Source: Bacteroidales bacterium (GTDB taxonomy: Bacteria; Bacteroidota; Bacteroidia; Bacteroidales; F082). From it: 64,000 nucleotides of DNA. Positions within the stretch are counted from its first letter, which is position 1. Each line of letters opens with the position of its first letter. Positions 40,552-51,103 of this stretch are shown here, piece by piece. Below the pieces are notes generated by a model. That model saw only the letters and a list, made by a program, of their open reading frames with translations. It did no database searches and was not told the origin of the DNA. A program made the position numbers and the translations under genes. The stretch spans positions 1 to 64,000 of the forward strand of contig JAEETH010000002.1 of NCBI GenBank assembly GCA_016290215.1, read 5' to 3'.

Positions 40552-41172
40552 ATGAATAGCATGAGAAAGTATATGTTTTTTATATCCGCTCTCTTGTATT
40601 CGATGATTTGTTCTGCACAAACCGTCAACATCGGCGACATCCTCTGCACCGATGGTAGCACCGTTAGGCCAGAGCAATTTGCCGCATCGGGGAGAACCGC
40701 CAAAGGCATCGTTTTTTATGTAGACAGGAGCAACCAGCATGGATGGGCGGTTCACTTGGATTATCAAGGGAGCTTATTATGGAGTCCTGAGCTTGACGAC
40801 ATACCAACACTTTCCAACTACCAACAATTGCGGGATGCAATTGCCGACTTTGATGGATTGGGAAACACAAGGAAAATCAGACAGGCAGGCGACGCCATCA
40901 CCTATCCTGCAGCATGGGCAGTTGACTTCGACCACGGATGGTATCTGCCTGCCGCAGGACAAATCCGATACCTATATGGTTATATTCCGGAGATCAACCA
41001 ATCTCTTGACGTTGTTGGGGGCACACCCTTTATTCTTTCCAACGATTGGTGGCTATGGGCATCAACCGAATGCAACAGCATCGAAGCTTGGGACATCAAT
41101 TCACAAGGCAACGAAGGCCACAGTAAAAAATGCGACCATTATTTCCAAGTCAGGGCAGTAACTGACTTTTAA
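40552..41172 (+). CDS. Secreted Lcl/DUF1566-like domain protein
   Basis: A 206-residue exported protein: signal peptide (KYMFFISALLYSMICSAQ) and one domain of the Lcl/FISUMP group (IGDILCTDGSTVRPEQ, GIVFYVDRSNQHGWAVHL, WAVDFDHGWYLPAAGQIRYL, WASTECNS, VRAVTDF). It has no T9SS tail, although the next two paralogues do, so it may be a short or truncated relative. Promoter element TATTTTTG at 40534-40541. It is 9 bp upstream of the next gene and likely in one transcript with it. Start at ATG 40552, or at 40561. Confidence 0.75.
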   Translation: MNSMRKYMFFISALLYSMICSAQTVNIGDILCTDGSTVRPEQFAASGRTAKGIVFYVDRSNQHGWAVHLDYQGSLLWSPELDDIPTLSNYQQLRDAIADFDGLGNTRKIRQAGDAITYPAAWAVDFDHGWYLPAAGQIRYLYGYIPEINQSLDVVGGTPFILSNDWWLWASTECNSIEAWDINSQGNEGHSKKCDHYFQVRAVTDF

Positions 41173-41181
41173 TACATTGAT

Positions 41182-44100
41182 ATGAGACGCCCAATCCAAA
41201 TAGTATTGTTTTTGCTCTTGGCAACATCATTTTCGCTCCATGCCCAAACCTACAGCATCGGTGATGTTGTGACCAATGATGATGGGTCGAAAGGTATCGT
41301 TTTTTATGTAACCGAAGACAGAGCTGACGGATGGATGGTCGCCCTCAACGACTTGCCGACCCATAACTGGGGAATATCGAGCGACATCCCTTCTCTTCAA
41401 AACCTCAACACGCCTTTGAGCTTGTTAAACGAGACCTCCGGATACGACAACACAGATATCATTCGGCAATTTCATGCCAGCCAAGGCTATGCCCAAGCCT
41501 ACGGAGCAGGATTGGTTGACTTTGAAAACGAGTGGTACATCCCCACGGCGGGACAACTGCAAAAACTCCTAAGTGCCCTAAGCAGCATCAACGACATATT
41601 CGCACAAGAAGGTGGATCGACCTTACAATGGCAACCCTACGCCAGCAGCACGGAAGCCAACACTTCGGGCCAAATTTGGGCCGTGGATTTCGGCGACCAT
41701 AGTCGTGACTGGGGCGGGCTTTTCGTCAGCAAAAGCAAGTCCGACGATTTGTGCTTCAGAGCAGTAAGAAACATCCTTAGCCGTACGCCATTGCCAGAGC
41801 CCACCCTTCCCGACAACATCCTTGAAATCGACTGCAACGACAACACACCCATACCTTTCCAAGGCGGACAGTTGTTGCATCAGACTCCCGACAACGTACA
41901 CGCCTATGCCACCCCACTCTGTGGCGACATTGACGGCGATGGCATCGTCGACATCGTGGTTCCACACTATACTGCCACCGACGACAATTATAAGCATTGG
42001 TCAAATCAATTGGGAATATACAGAGGCGACGACCTCTCGTTGCAAAGCACCATCTCCATCCCGGAAGAGATATATCTGCAGTATTGCCCCTTTGGTTTGG
42101 TAAAATATCCTTTGGACAACGGAACACTACAAGGCGCCATTTTTGTCATGTGCAACGATGGCAAGATACGCTCCTATTCCAGAAACGGGCAACTGCTCAA
42201 CACTTCGGATTACGACCCGTCTTGCGAGGGGCCACTCTCTTTTGCAGATTTCAATAACGACGGCTATGCTGAAGTTTATGTCGGGAACACCGTCTACGAC
42301 GCTGCCACATTGAAACGTCTTTGCAGCGGTCCTGACACTGGAAACAAAGGTTTGAGTTATCGAGGCTCACCCAACAGTCCATACCCCCATCGTTCCCTTT
42401 ACGCCATCTCTTACGCATACAATGTTTTGGGCGATGCAAAGCTGGAACTCATTTGCGGCAACACCATCTACAATGTCAACATCAATAGTCGCACCAACCC
42501 ATCTTTGAACTCGATTACGGTCAACAAGACCATCACGCCCCCGAGTGGTTATCCGCAAGATGGACAAGTGGCTATTGCCGACCTTGACCTTGATGGAGAA
42601 GTTGAGGTCGTTGTCACCAAAGACCTTACCGACGACTGTACGGTAGACAATGCCTATCTATACGCCTATCGGCCCTCAAACGGCGAAATCCTATTCCAAT
42701 ATTCATTGCTTTGCCGTAGCGTAGGTTTCCCAGCCATCTGCAATATCGACAGCGACCCTCATCCGGAAATCATGTTTGTGGATTACCAATATGACACATA
42801 CGCAGAGAAGATGCGATGCATGCGCTACACGACTGGAAGCGGAATCAACACCCTATGGGAAATCCATCACAATGACCCGTCGGGGATGACCACAATGGCC
42901 TTCTTCGACTTCAATTTGGACGAAATCCCTGAAATCGTTTATCGCGACGCCTATAATCTGAACATCATGAATGGTTCCGACGGTGCCACCTTGTATTCTT
43001 ATCCCATGCGCTCAGGTACCGCAGGCGAGCACCCCGTCATTGCCGATATCAATGGCGACGGTCACGCTGAAGTCATTACCACGGGCTTATTAGACGATTA
43101 TAACGGCAACAATGGGTACGGAAGTCTGAACGTATTTGGCAATTCCAACTGGCCAGATGCCCGTCCCGTTTGGAACCAATATGTCTACAATGTCACCAAT
43201 GTCAACGAAGACTTGACCGTTCCATCGTTTTGTTTCAATAACGCCTCCGTCTTTACTGCTTCTGATGGCACCATCCGCAGACCTTACAACAACTTTTTAG
43301 AGCAAGCCTATTATATCACCCCAGAAGGAGAACCCATCGGCACAGAGGGCGATCCTCAACATGTTGACCTTTTTGCAAACTTTTACGAATCGTACGAATG
43401 GAACGGCACCATTTACACGCAACCTGGCGACTACACACAAAATTTCATTGACAGCCATGGCTGTGACAGCATAGTAACCTTGCACCTTACCGCAACACCC
43501 ATCGACCTCCCTGACAACATCCTTGAAAGCGACTGTAACGTTCCCCTCCAAGGCTTCGAGTGGGGCATCCGCGAAGACTGGTCGTCGGAAGACAATATCT
43601 ATTGCCGCATCAACCCGCTGGTCGGCGACCTTGACGACGACGGCATCCCCGAAATCGTTTGCTTCGTCATGATGGGCAACAACCCAAGCCAAACTGCGGC
43701 AAAGACCATCAATGTGTATGACGGAAGAGACAAATATTTGAAAGCACAGATTAACGTGGAAGGCTTGGTATGGGCACATGGCAACGGCTCTTATGGTTTG
43801 GTCAAACTGCCCAACCGCAAAGGGCTGATTGTGACCGCCTGCAAAGACTCAAAATTGTACGCCTACGACATCTCGCTTGCTAATCTTGGCATCCCTGTTT
43901 GGGTCTCGAATGCAAACTACAACACGGGCTACAACGACTTCTCCGTCAGCATCGGCTTTGCCGACTTCAACGGCGACGGTCACCCAGAAGTTTATGTACG
44001 CAACAAAATCTTCAATGCCGAGACAGGCGTATTGCTTGCCACAGCCCAAGGTGGCAGCAACCAGGCCGACTCCTATTCGCACAACAGCCACACCAACCAC

Positions 44101-45879
44101 AACAAACTCTCTTGTCCTTTGGCCTTCGATATTTGCGGCGACACCCGACAAGAACTCATTTTAGGCAACGAGATTTACGACGTCGTCATCACCAATCCAA
44201 ACGGCACCACGGGCAACCATGTCTCACTAACGAAAAGCATCACTCCGCCCAATGGCATCATCAACGATGGGCATGTGCAAGTGGCCGACTTTAACCTCGA
44301 CGGTCACCCCGACATCCTCGTCAGCAACCGCGACACGGAAGGCTCATCAGGCACTGTTTCGTTTTATGTTTGGGACGTGTTCAACAACCGAACAAGTCTA
44401 CCGATTCAATTGGAGACGCATTTCACAGGGAAAAGCGTTCCCCTGATAGCGGATTTTGACCATGACGACTTTGTGGAGCTCCTCATTGACTGCTGCCACG
44501 AAAACGACAAAGGCCTGCGTGCCTATCGATTCAACCCTTCGACTAACGGCTTCAGCTTCCTTTGGTCATTACCTATTGACGAAGACTCTTACTCCAATAC
44601 GGCTACACTTTTCGACTTCAATGCGGACGGGAGAAACGAACTCGTCTACACTGACAATAGTTATTTGAGGATTTACGACCTGAGTACATTGCCACCCACA
44701 GTGCTTTCAACGATTGATTGTGGCGAAATCTCCATCATGCAGGTCCCCATTGTGGCCGATGTGGATAACGATGGCAGTGCTGAGATTGTTGTCACAGGCA
44801 AAGCTGGTGGTTATATGCAGGCCAACACTATGCTGAAGGTCTACAAGTCGTCGACTGAGCCATGGCTCGCTGCCCGCAAGGTATGGAACCAATACATGTA
44901 TCATGTCACCAATGTGAATGAAGACCTGACTATCCCCACATTCTGCTTCAACACTGCCACCACTTTCACTGCCCACGATGGCTTCATTCGTAGACCCTTC
45001 AACAACTTCTTGCAACAAGCTGGATATTATACCCCTGACGGCGAACTTTACAACCCCAACGGCGCGGTTGAAGTCGACATTACAGGGTCGGGGTGCCGAT
45101 TCTTTATATTTAACGGCATACGATATGAAGAAAGCGGTCATTATGAACAACTTATCGAGTCTGAAACGGGCTGCGACACGCTCTTCAACATTGAGGTAAG
45201 CCTCGGTGGAACCATTACCTATGAATGGTCGCAACAAGGTTGTGGAGAATTCGTTTGGAACGGCATTACTTACACGGAACCAGGTGTTTACGAACAATCC
45301 TTTGTCACCCTAGATGGTTGTGATTCCATTGTACACCTGCACCTTTCGTTTGCAGGACAACCCGAGGCCATCCCCGAAATCATCGGCTTGACCGAAGTCA
45401 ATGTGAGCACCGACCTCATCTTGGGGCAATACTTCTACCACATCGACTCCGTGCCTTTGCCTACACATTACGAATGGGAACTTGTGGGGGCCGACTGGGA
45501 GATGAACCCCTCCGGCACACACTGTTCACTCATAGTGACCACACCAGACACAGCCACCTTGAAAGTGAAAGCTTGGAACGACTGCGGCTACACCGAACAA
45601 CAAATCACCATCAATGCAGGGTTCTTTGACATTGACGACAATCAAACCATTCCCGTTTCATTATACCCCAACCCGGCAAACGACAAGGTCATCGTTGAAG
45701 CCGACAACATCCTATCCGTCAAGGTTTACGACATGTGGGGGCAGCTCCTGAAAGCCATAGACGGAGCGACTGTCGGCAAGGTTGAAATCAGCATTCAAGA
45801 CCTCGCCACAGCCATTTACACCGTGGAGGTTTTGACCAAACATGGCAAGGCCGTCTTGAAGCTTAGTGTCGTAAAATAG
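41182..45879 (+). CDS. Giant T9SS surface protein with FG-GAP/VCBS repeats
   Basis: A 1565-residue secreted protein. Parts in order: signal peptide (1-22), Lcl-like domain (about 23-200), a first FG-GAP/VCBS propeller region (about 215-720) with calcium-type loops such as DIDGDGIVDI, DLDLDGEVEV and DINGDGHAEV, a link module (YEWNGTIYTQPGDYTQNFI), a second propeller half (about 775-1290, DLDDDGIPEI, DFNGDGHPEV), two more link modules, a PKD/Ig-like domain and a T9SS type A sorting domain (YPNPANDKVIVEADN to the end). Its last about 170 residues are almost identical to those of the next gene. Likely an adhesin or glycan-binding surface protein; ligand unknown. Confidence 0.85.
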   Translation: MRRPIQIVLFLLLATSFSLHAQTYSIGDVVTNDDGSKGIVFYVTEDRADGWMVALNDLPTHNWGISSDIPSLQNLNTPLSLLNETSGYDNTDIIRQFHASQGYAQAYGAGLVDFENEWYIPTAGQLQKLLSALSSINDIFAQEGGSTLQWQPYASSTEANTSGQIWAVDFGDHSRDWGGLFVSKSKSDDLCFRAVRNILSRTPLPEPTLPDNILEIDCNDNTPIPFQGGQLLHQTPDNVHAYATPLCGDIDGDGIVDIVVPHYTATDDNYKHWSNQLGIYRGDDLSLQSTISIPEEIYLQYCPFGLVKYPLDNGTLQGAIFVMCNDGKIRSYSRNGQLLNTSDYDPSCEGPLSFADFNNDGYAEVYVGNTVYDAATLKRLCSGPDTGNKGLSYRGSPNSPYPHRSLYAISYAYNVLGDAKLELICGNTIYNVNINSRTNPSLNSITVNKTITPPSGYPQDGQVAIADLDLDGEVEVVVTKDLTDDCTVDNAYLYAYRPSNGEILFQYSLLCRSVGFPAICNIDSDPHPEIMFVDYQYDTYAEKMRCMRYTTGSGINTLWEIHHNDPSGMTTMAFFDFNLDEIPEIVYRDAYNLNIMNGSDGATLYSYPMRSGTAGEHPVIADINGDGHAEVITTGLLDDYNGNNGYGSLNVFGNSNWPDARPVWNQYVYNVTNVNEDLTVPSFCFNNASVFTASDGTIRRPYNNFLEQAYYITPEGEPIGTEGDPQHVDLFANFYESYEWNGTIYTQPGDYTQNFIDSHGCDSIVTLHLTATPIDLPDNILESDCNVPLQGFEWGIREDWSSEDNIYCRINPLVGDLDDDGIPEIVCFVMMGNNPSQTAAKTINVYDGRDKYLKAQINVEGLVWAHGNGSYGLVKLPNRKGLIVTACKDSKLYAYDISLANLGIPVWVSNANYNTGYNDFSVSIGFADFNGDGHPEVYVRNKIFNAETGVLLATAQGGSNQADSYSHNSHTNHNKLSCPLAFDICGDTRQELILGNEIYDVVITNPNGTTGNHVSLTKSITPPNGIINDGHVQVADFNLDGHPDILVSNRDTEGSSGTVSFYVWDVFNNRTSLPIQLETHFTGKSVPLIADFDHDDFVELLIDCCHENDKGLRAYRFNPSTNGFSFLWSLPIDEDSYSNTATLFDFNADGRNELVYTDNSYLRIYDLSTLPPTVLSTIDCGEISIMQVPIVADVDNDGSAEIVVTGKAGGYMQANTMLKVYKSSTEPWLAARKVWNQYMYHVTNVNEDLTIPTFCFNTATTFTAHDGFIRRPFNNFLQQAGYYTPDGELYNPNGAVEVDITGSGCRFFIFNGIRYEESGHYEQLIESETGCDTLFNIEVSLGGTITYEWSQQGCGEFVWNGITYTEPGVYEQSFVTLDGCDSIVHLHLSFAGQPEAIPEIIGLTEVNVSTDLILGQYFYHIDSVPLPTHYEWELVGADWEMNPSGTHCSLIVTTPDTATLKVKAWNDCGYTEQQITINAGFFDIDDNQTIPVSLYPNPANDKVIVEADNILSVKVYDMWGQLLKAIDGATVGKVEISIQDLATAIYTVEVLTKHGKAVLKLSVVK
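45320..45833 (+). repeat. C-terminal segment repeated at 48993-49503
   Basis: About 510 bp coding for the end of the PKD-like domain and most of the T9SS tail are nearly identical at the DNA level, also at silent sites, in the two giant genes. The upstream parts of the genes differ much more. The edges of the identical stretch are estimated by eye. Confidence 0.85.
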
Positions 45880-45909
45880 CTTCCAAACTCTTGTTACCGG
45901 GAAAAAACC

Positions 45910-45940
45910 TTGCCATTTTCAATCCAATCCCTTACTTTTG
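45910..45940 (+). promoter_or_regulatory. Promoter of the third tandem paralogue
   Basis: TTG (45910-45912), 20 bp, TACTTTTG (45933-45940), ending 20 bp before the start codon. The third gene therefore has its own promoter in addition to any read-through. Confidence 0.65.
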
Positions 45941-45960
45941 CACAGTTAAAACGTGTTGTC

Positions 45961-48900
45961 ATGAAAAAAAACGTGTTGTTTTTCGTCCTTATGCTATCGT
46001 GCCTTTTCGGTTTCGGACAGACCGTCAACATCGGCGACATCCTATGCACCGATGGCAGCACAGTGAGACCGGATGAATATGCTTCGTCAGGAAAGACGGC
46101 GCAAGGCATTGTCTTTTATGTCGACAACACGGGACAGCAAGGCTGGGCTGTCAATTTAGCCAACGAAACAACTGAGACCCATTGGGTCAACCAAAACCAT
46201 TATTATGATGGTTACGACATCCCTGACCTGCCCAGCCTTCACTATTCGAGGGAGGCCATCTTTGACCTCGACGGATACCGGAACACAGAAATCATTCGTG
46301 CCACTCATGAAGCCGATTGGTATCCAGCCGCTTGGGCCGTTGATTTTGAGCATGGCTGGTATTTGCCTGCTGCCGGACAGCTAAGGTGGCTCATTGCCTA
46401 CGTCAACGAGGTCAACGAGTCGCTGCGAATGGTCAATGGGAGTCCTTTCGTTCACGCAAGTCCCAACTGGTATTGGAGTTCGACCGAGCAGGATGCCATG
46501 CACGCCTTTGTGGTTTCCGACCGTGGCAGCACGGCCAACTACATGAAATGGAACTATTACAACACTGTGATTATAGGTGTGAGAAGCATTCGTAATTTCA
46601 GCGTCGCTAAAAGCAGAAGGCAGCAGATTGGCGATGTGGTCACCACGGCGGGCGGACAAACTGGCGTCGTCTTTTATGTTGCACCCGACAGTGATGAGTA
46701 CTGGTTGACTGCGCTCAACGATTTGCCAACAAAATATGCATGGGGCGACAACAGCGACATAGCAGACCTTGAGAATTACGAGCAAGTATGGTATGAGCTA
46801 CATGGCATCCATTGCGGCTACGATGCCACACGCAAGATGCGCGAAACACAAGGTGGAAATCCGCAATATGCAGCAACCCATGTCGACATGGAAGACGGTT
46901 GGCACATCCCTTCGTCAGGACAATTGTCGAAACTCATCGCCGCCTTGCCTCGTATAGAAGACAAACTGATTCAGAACGGAGGCCGATCGCCTTCTGCCGA
47001 CTACTACTGGACCAGCACGGAATATGATCCCGAAATGGCATGGGCCGTCAATTTTGGCGGCAATGTCGACCAAGAAGGGGCCATCGTGGCAAAACCGAAA
47101 ACTGAGATGCTTTCAGTACGCCCCGTTTGGAGCATGAGTTGCGAAGCTCCAGTGCCCGAGTCCACCCTCCCCGACAACATCATTGAAAGCGACTGCAACG
47201 GTCCGTTGGATGGCAATGCTTGGGATGTGGCGCTCATTCATTCCACACCTGAGGTGGTGGCTTCTTACGCCCCTGTAATGGCTGGCGATATCGACAGCAA
47301 CGGCGTCGTCGACATACTGATTTCACATTTCAATGGCAACAACTACCGCACCAATACCTTGGACGTTTATAGTGGGATTGACCTCTCGCTACAATACAGG
47401 TTCAACATCCAAGACTCCATCTATAACACCACAGGAAACTATGCCCTCTGTAGGTATCCCCTGCCCGACGGCTCGCAGCAAGGTGCTATCTTTGTCCACA
47501 GTTACGACAGAAAGATCCGTTCATACACCATCGAGGGTACGTTACTCAACGTGTCGGACCGTGCCACTTCCTGCGAAGGTATGGTCTCATTCGCCGACTT
47601 CAATGGCGACGGCTTCCCAGAAGTATATGCCGGCAGCGATATCTTTGATGCCGCCACGCTGAAATGGCTCTGCTCGGGCCCCGAAAACGGAAACAAAGGA
47701 GAGAGCTACAGAGGCTCGGCACCAGGTATAGTCAACAGCCACCGCTGCTATTACGCTATGTCGTTAGCGAGCAACGTATTAGGTGATGCAAAGCAAGAAC
47801 TGATTTGTGGCAACACCATTTACGACGTAAACATCACCAGCCGCACCAATCCCACGTTGAACTCCATCACCGTCAGCAAGACCATCACGCCACCGAATGG
47901 ATACTCGCAAGACGGCCATGTCAGCCTTGCCGACTTCGACCTCGACGGTGAATGCGAGGTGCTTGTCACTCGCAACGACACCGACGACCATACCATGGGC
48001 ACGGTCTATTTCTATGCCTACAAGCCTTCTAACGGGCAAATCATTTTCAAGAAAACTGTCCAATGCCTTTGCACCGGTTATCCCCTCATCGGCAACATCG
48101 ACGATGACCCGCATCCCGAGATTGTCTTTCTTGAAAAGCAAGAGTCCTGGCAACCCAAGTATATCTATTGCTGGCGTTACACGTTACAATCTGGACTGAC
48201 TACCCTCTGGCAACACCGACACGACGATTTATCAGGGCAAACAGGCATCACACTGTTTGACTTCAATCAGGATGACATCATGGAACTCGTCTACCGCGAC
48301 AGTGACAACCTTCGCATCATCAACGGTAGCGGAAAAAGTCACATTACCGGTAACGACACTATCAGACCTTACAACATCTACACTCGAATGATGGCAGCTG
48401 GGACAGGCTGTGAATACCCAATCGTTGCCGATGTCAATGGCGATGGATCTGCCGAAATTCTCGTTTCAGGTATGCTTGACCAATCAGCCAACCTCCCAGG
48501 CGTTGGCGGGCTCCACATGTTCGGCAATCCCGGTAACTGGGCCCCTGCCAGACCTGTGTGGAACCAATACATGTACCACGTCACCAACGTGAACGAAGAC
48601 CTGACCATTCCAACTTATTGCTTCGATAAAGCGACAGTTTTCACAGGATCTGACGGTACTGTACGTCGGCCTTACAACAACTTCCTGCAACAGGCCTATT
48701 ACATCACCCCAGAAGGCGAGCCATACAACCCAAGCGGCTATTTGGAAGTCAGTGTTAATGGTACAGGCTGCAATGCCTATACCTTCCATGGCGTCACATA
48801 TAACGAAAGCGGCCTTTTTGAACAGCTCGTTGAGTCGCCCGACAGCTGTGACACACTCTATCATATCGAAGTCGATTTAGGAAGCTCGTCCATCTATGAC

Positions 48901-49551
48901 TGGTGGCAAACGGCTTGCAACTCATTCACTTGGAACGACATCACCTATACCGAACCCGGTGACTACACCCAAGTATTCAGCATCTCCAACTGCGACTCTA
49001 TCGTACACTTGCACCTTTCGTTTGCAGGGCAACCCGAGGCCATCCCCGAAATCATCGGCTTTACAGAAGTCAATGTGAGTACCGACCTCATATTGGGGCA
49101 ATACTTCTACCACATCGACTCCGTGCCTTTGGCTACACATTACGAATGGGAACTTGTGGGGGCCAACTGGGAGATGAACCCCTCCGGCACACACTGTTCT
49201 CTCATAGTGACCACACCAGACACTGCCACGTTGAAAGTGAAGGCTTGGAACGACTGCGGTTACACCGAGCAACAAATCATCATCAATGCAGGGTTCTTTG
49301 ACATTGACGACAATCAGACCATTCCAGTTTCATTATACCCCAACCCGGCAAACGACAAGGTCATCGTTGAAGCCGACAACATCCTATCCGTCAAGGTTTA
49401 CGACCTGTGGGGGCAGCTCCTGAAAGCCATAGACGGAGCGACTGTCGGCAAGGTTGAAATCAGCCTACAAGACCTCGCCACAGCCATTTACACCGTGGAG
49501 GTGCTTACTGAGCGAGGGCGAACTATATTGAAAATGAATGTTATACATTAA
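45961..49551 (+). CDS. Large T9SS surface protein, two Lcl-like domains plus FG-GAP propeller
   Basis: A 1196-residue secreted paralogue of the gene before it. Parts: signal peptide (KKNVLFFVLMLSCLFGFGQ), a first Lcl-like domain like that of 40552-41172 (TVNIGDILCTDGSTVRPDEY), a second one (IGDVVTTAGGQTGVVFYVAP) like that of 41182-45879, one FG-GAP/VCBS region (DIDSNGVVDI, DFNGDGFPEV, DFDLDGECEV, DVNGDGSAEI), a link module (FTWNDITYTEPGDYTQ), a PKD/Ig-like domain and a T9SS type A tail. It thus combines modules of both neighbours. ATG 45961 is chosen since it gives the signal peptide and follows the promoter. Confidence 0.86.
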   Translation: MKKNVLFFVLMLSCLFGFGQTVNIGDILCTDGSTVRPDEYASSGKTAQGIVFYVDNTGQQGWAVNLANETTETHWVNQNHYYDGYDIPDLPSLHYSREAIFDLDGYRNTEIIRATHEADWYPAAWAVDFEHGWYLPAAGQLRWLIAYVNEVNESLRMVNGSPFVHASPNWYWSSTEQDAMHAFVVSDRGSTANYMKWNYYNTVIIGVRSIRNFSVAKSRRQQIGDVVTTAGGQTGVVFYVAPDSDEYWLTALNDLPTKYAWGDNSDIADLENYEQVWYELHGIHCGYDATRKMRETQGGNPQYAATHVDMEDGWHIPSSGQLSKLIAALPRIEDKLIQNGGRSPSADYYWTSTEYDPEMAWAVNFGGNVDQEGAIVAKPKTEMLSVRPVWSMSCEAPVPESTLPDNIIESDCNGPLDGNAWDVALIHSTPEVVASYAPVMAGDIDSNGVVDILISHFNGNNYRTNTLDVYSGIDLSLQYRFNIQDSIYNTTGNYALCRYPLPDGSQQGAIFVHSYDRKIRSYTIEGTLLNVSDRATSCEGMVSFADFNGDGFPEVYAGSDIFDAATLKWLCSGPENGNKGESYRGSAPGIVNSHRCYYAMSLASNVLGDAKQELICGNTIYDVNITSRTNPTLNSITVSKTITPPNGYSQDGHVSLADFDLDGECEVLVTRNDTDDHTMGTVYFYAYKPSNGQIIFKKTVQCLCTGYPLIGNIDDDPHPEIVFLEKQESWQPKYIYCWRYTLQSGLTTLWQHRHDDLSGQTGITLFDFNQDDIMELVYRDSDNLRIINGSGKSHITGNDTIRPYNIYTRMMAAGTGCEYPIVADVNGDGSAEILVSGMLDQSANLPGVGGLHMFGNPGNWAPARPVWNQYMYHVTNVNEDLTIPTYCFDKATVFTGSDGTVRRPYNNFLQQAYYITPEGEPYNPSGYLEVSVNGTGCNAYTFHGVTYNESGLFEQLVESPDSCDTLYHIEVDLGSSSIYDWWQTACNSFTWNDITYTEPGDYTQVFSISNCDSIVHLHLSFAGQPEAIPEIIGFTEVNVSTDLILGQYFYHIDSVPLATHYEWELVGANWEMNPSGTHCSLIVTTPDTATLKVKAWNDCGYTEQQIIINAGFFDIDDNQTIPVSLYPNPANDKVIVEADNILSVKVYDLWGQLLKAIDGATVGKVEISLQDLATAIYTVEVLTERGRTILKMNVIH

Positions 49552-49557
49552 ACATAG

Positions 49558-51099
49558 TTACTTCTTCCACCGAACCATCTTCAAGCCTTTGTCAATCAAA
49601 TCATTGACCGAAGGCGAAACTTTCAGCTTGTAGATGGTCGTCATGCCCAAAGCGAGGAAGAAAACGGTTTTTAGCACAGCATCAAGGACTTGGCCGAAAA
49701 TGGGTTTCGCAAAAGGCTTCACAAACAAGGGCGTCAATATGCTCGTCCACAGCCAATTGAGGGCAAACAAAGCCAAAATGACCAAGGCCACAGGCAGCAG
49801 CTTCTTCGACAAAGGCATCACACCGACTTTCCACTTGATGAAAACCAACAGCAGGACAAAATAAATGGAATAGGAGACCAAATTGGCCAAGGCACCGCCG
49901 TTGATGTCCCACTTGGGCACCCACCATGCATTGAGGCCGACGGACATTCCCGCCAATAAGATGGTGAAAAGCAGCGAATAATAGTAATATTTCGAATAGC
50001 TCAAGGCTGTAGTCACCACGCCAAAAGTGGAATAAACGAGGCGGCTCAGCGACAAAATCAAGACGGCCCATTTGCCCAATCGGTAGATGTCGCCATTGGG
50101 CAACAAGTCGAAGATAAAATCAATGTTGGTCCAAATCAGGAAAAAGACGAACGTGCCCGCTATGAACTGGTGGAGGGCGACACCCTTGCACAACGTATCG
50201 GCCTGCTTCACATCCTGTTTGGCCATGGCATCAGAGATATGAGGCCGTGAAATGGCACCCAACGAGCGGTAAGGCATCTCGACTAACGCCGCAATGTTGG
50301 TGGCGATGGTGAAGACACCCGCCAAGCGGAAACCTGCCTCACCCGCCACGAAGAACTTGCTCAGCATGGGAATCACATTACCCGCCAAAGCCGCCGTCAA
50401 CATAAACAAGGTGTAGAACATGAAATCACGCTTCAGCTGAGGCTTGATGTACTTCCATTCAATCTTGAACGAAACACGTTGGAGCGATAACAGATAGACG
50501 ACATTGATCAGCGTTGCCAAGCCATAAAGCACACAGAACGAGACGACTACACCGTCAAAATCGATGACCTTATAATAATATAACAGGTAGATGGCCAAAG
50601 TACCAACGCGCAAACCCACCTCTCGGACAAACTTAGGAAGGACAATACGCAGCAAAAGATTACTATTCGTCTCAAAAACAGATAGATACAGCATAAAAAA
50701 CGCCAACGGAATGACAAAGTTGACGTATTTTGGAAACAATTCTGCGCCTGCTCCACCATCTTTTGTGAAGAAATCGACAATAGTGCCTTTGAAAAGGAAA
50801 AACGCCAGCAAGAAGAGCGTGAATCCGACGAGCGGCACGAGCAGTGTCCAGCCGAAGAAGCCATGGTCGCGGTTTTCCTCGTCCTTGAAAAAAGGATAGT
50901 AGCGCATGGCCGACGAGCTAGTGCCCAACTGAGCCAAACCACTGAAAAGCAAGGAGCATTGCAGCAGAATATCAATGAGGCCAATCTGCTCGGGCTGAAG
51001 GGCTTTCGTCTGGATGAAAAAGGTCGTGACGATGCCTACTGCCACTCCAATATAGGTGGCGATGGTGCCTTTGATACTCTGTCGTGCTACGATGCCCAT
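49558..51099 (-). CDS. Polysaccharide flippase-like membrane protein (Wzx/MATE fold)
   Basis: A 513-residue protein with 12-14 membrane helices, starting GIVARQSIKGTIATYIGVAVG as in Bacteroidota oligosaccharide flippases, which move lipid-linked glycans across the inner membrane. AQLGTSSSAMRYYPFF and LVEMPYRSLGAISRPHISDAM are recognisable family pieces. Start at MGIVARQS, 4 bp after the yihY stop; one transcript with yihY. The last residues are basic. The glycan carried is not known; several glycosyltransferases lie within 17 kb. Confidence 0.85.
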   Translation of the reverse strand: MGIVARQSIKGTIATYIGVAVGIVTTFFIQTKALQPEQIGLIDILLQCSLLFSGLAQLGTSSSAMRYYPFFKDEENRDHGFFGWTLLVPLVGFTLFLLAFFLFKGTIVDFFTKDGGAGAELFPKYVNFVIPLAFFMLYLSVFETNSNLLLRIVLPKFVREVGLRVGTLAIYLLYYYKVIDFDGVVVSFCVLYGLATLINVVYLLSLQRVSFKIEWKYIKPQLKRDFMFYTLFMLTAALAGNVIPMLSKFFVAGEAGFRLAGVFTIATNIAALVEMPYRSLGAISRPHISDAMAKQDVKQADTLCKGVALHQFIAGTFVFFLIWTNIDFIFDLLPNGDIYRLGKWAVLILSLSRLVYSTFGVVTTALSYSKYYYYSLLFTILLAGMSVGLNAWWVPKWDINGGALANLVSYSIYFVLLLVFIKWKVGVMPLSKKLLPVALVILALFALNWLWTSILTPLFVKPFAKPIFGQVLDAVLKTVFFLALGMTTIYKLKVSPSVNDLIDKGLKMVRWKK

Positions 51100-51103
51100 G
51101 ATG

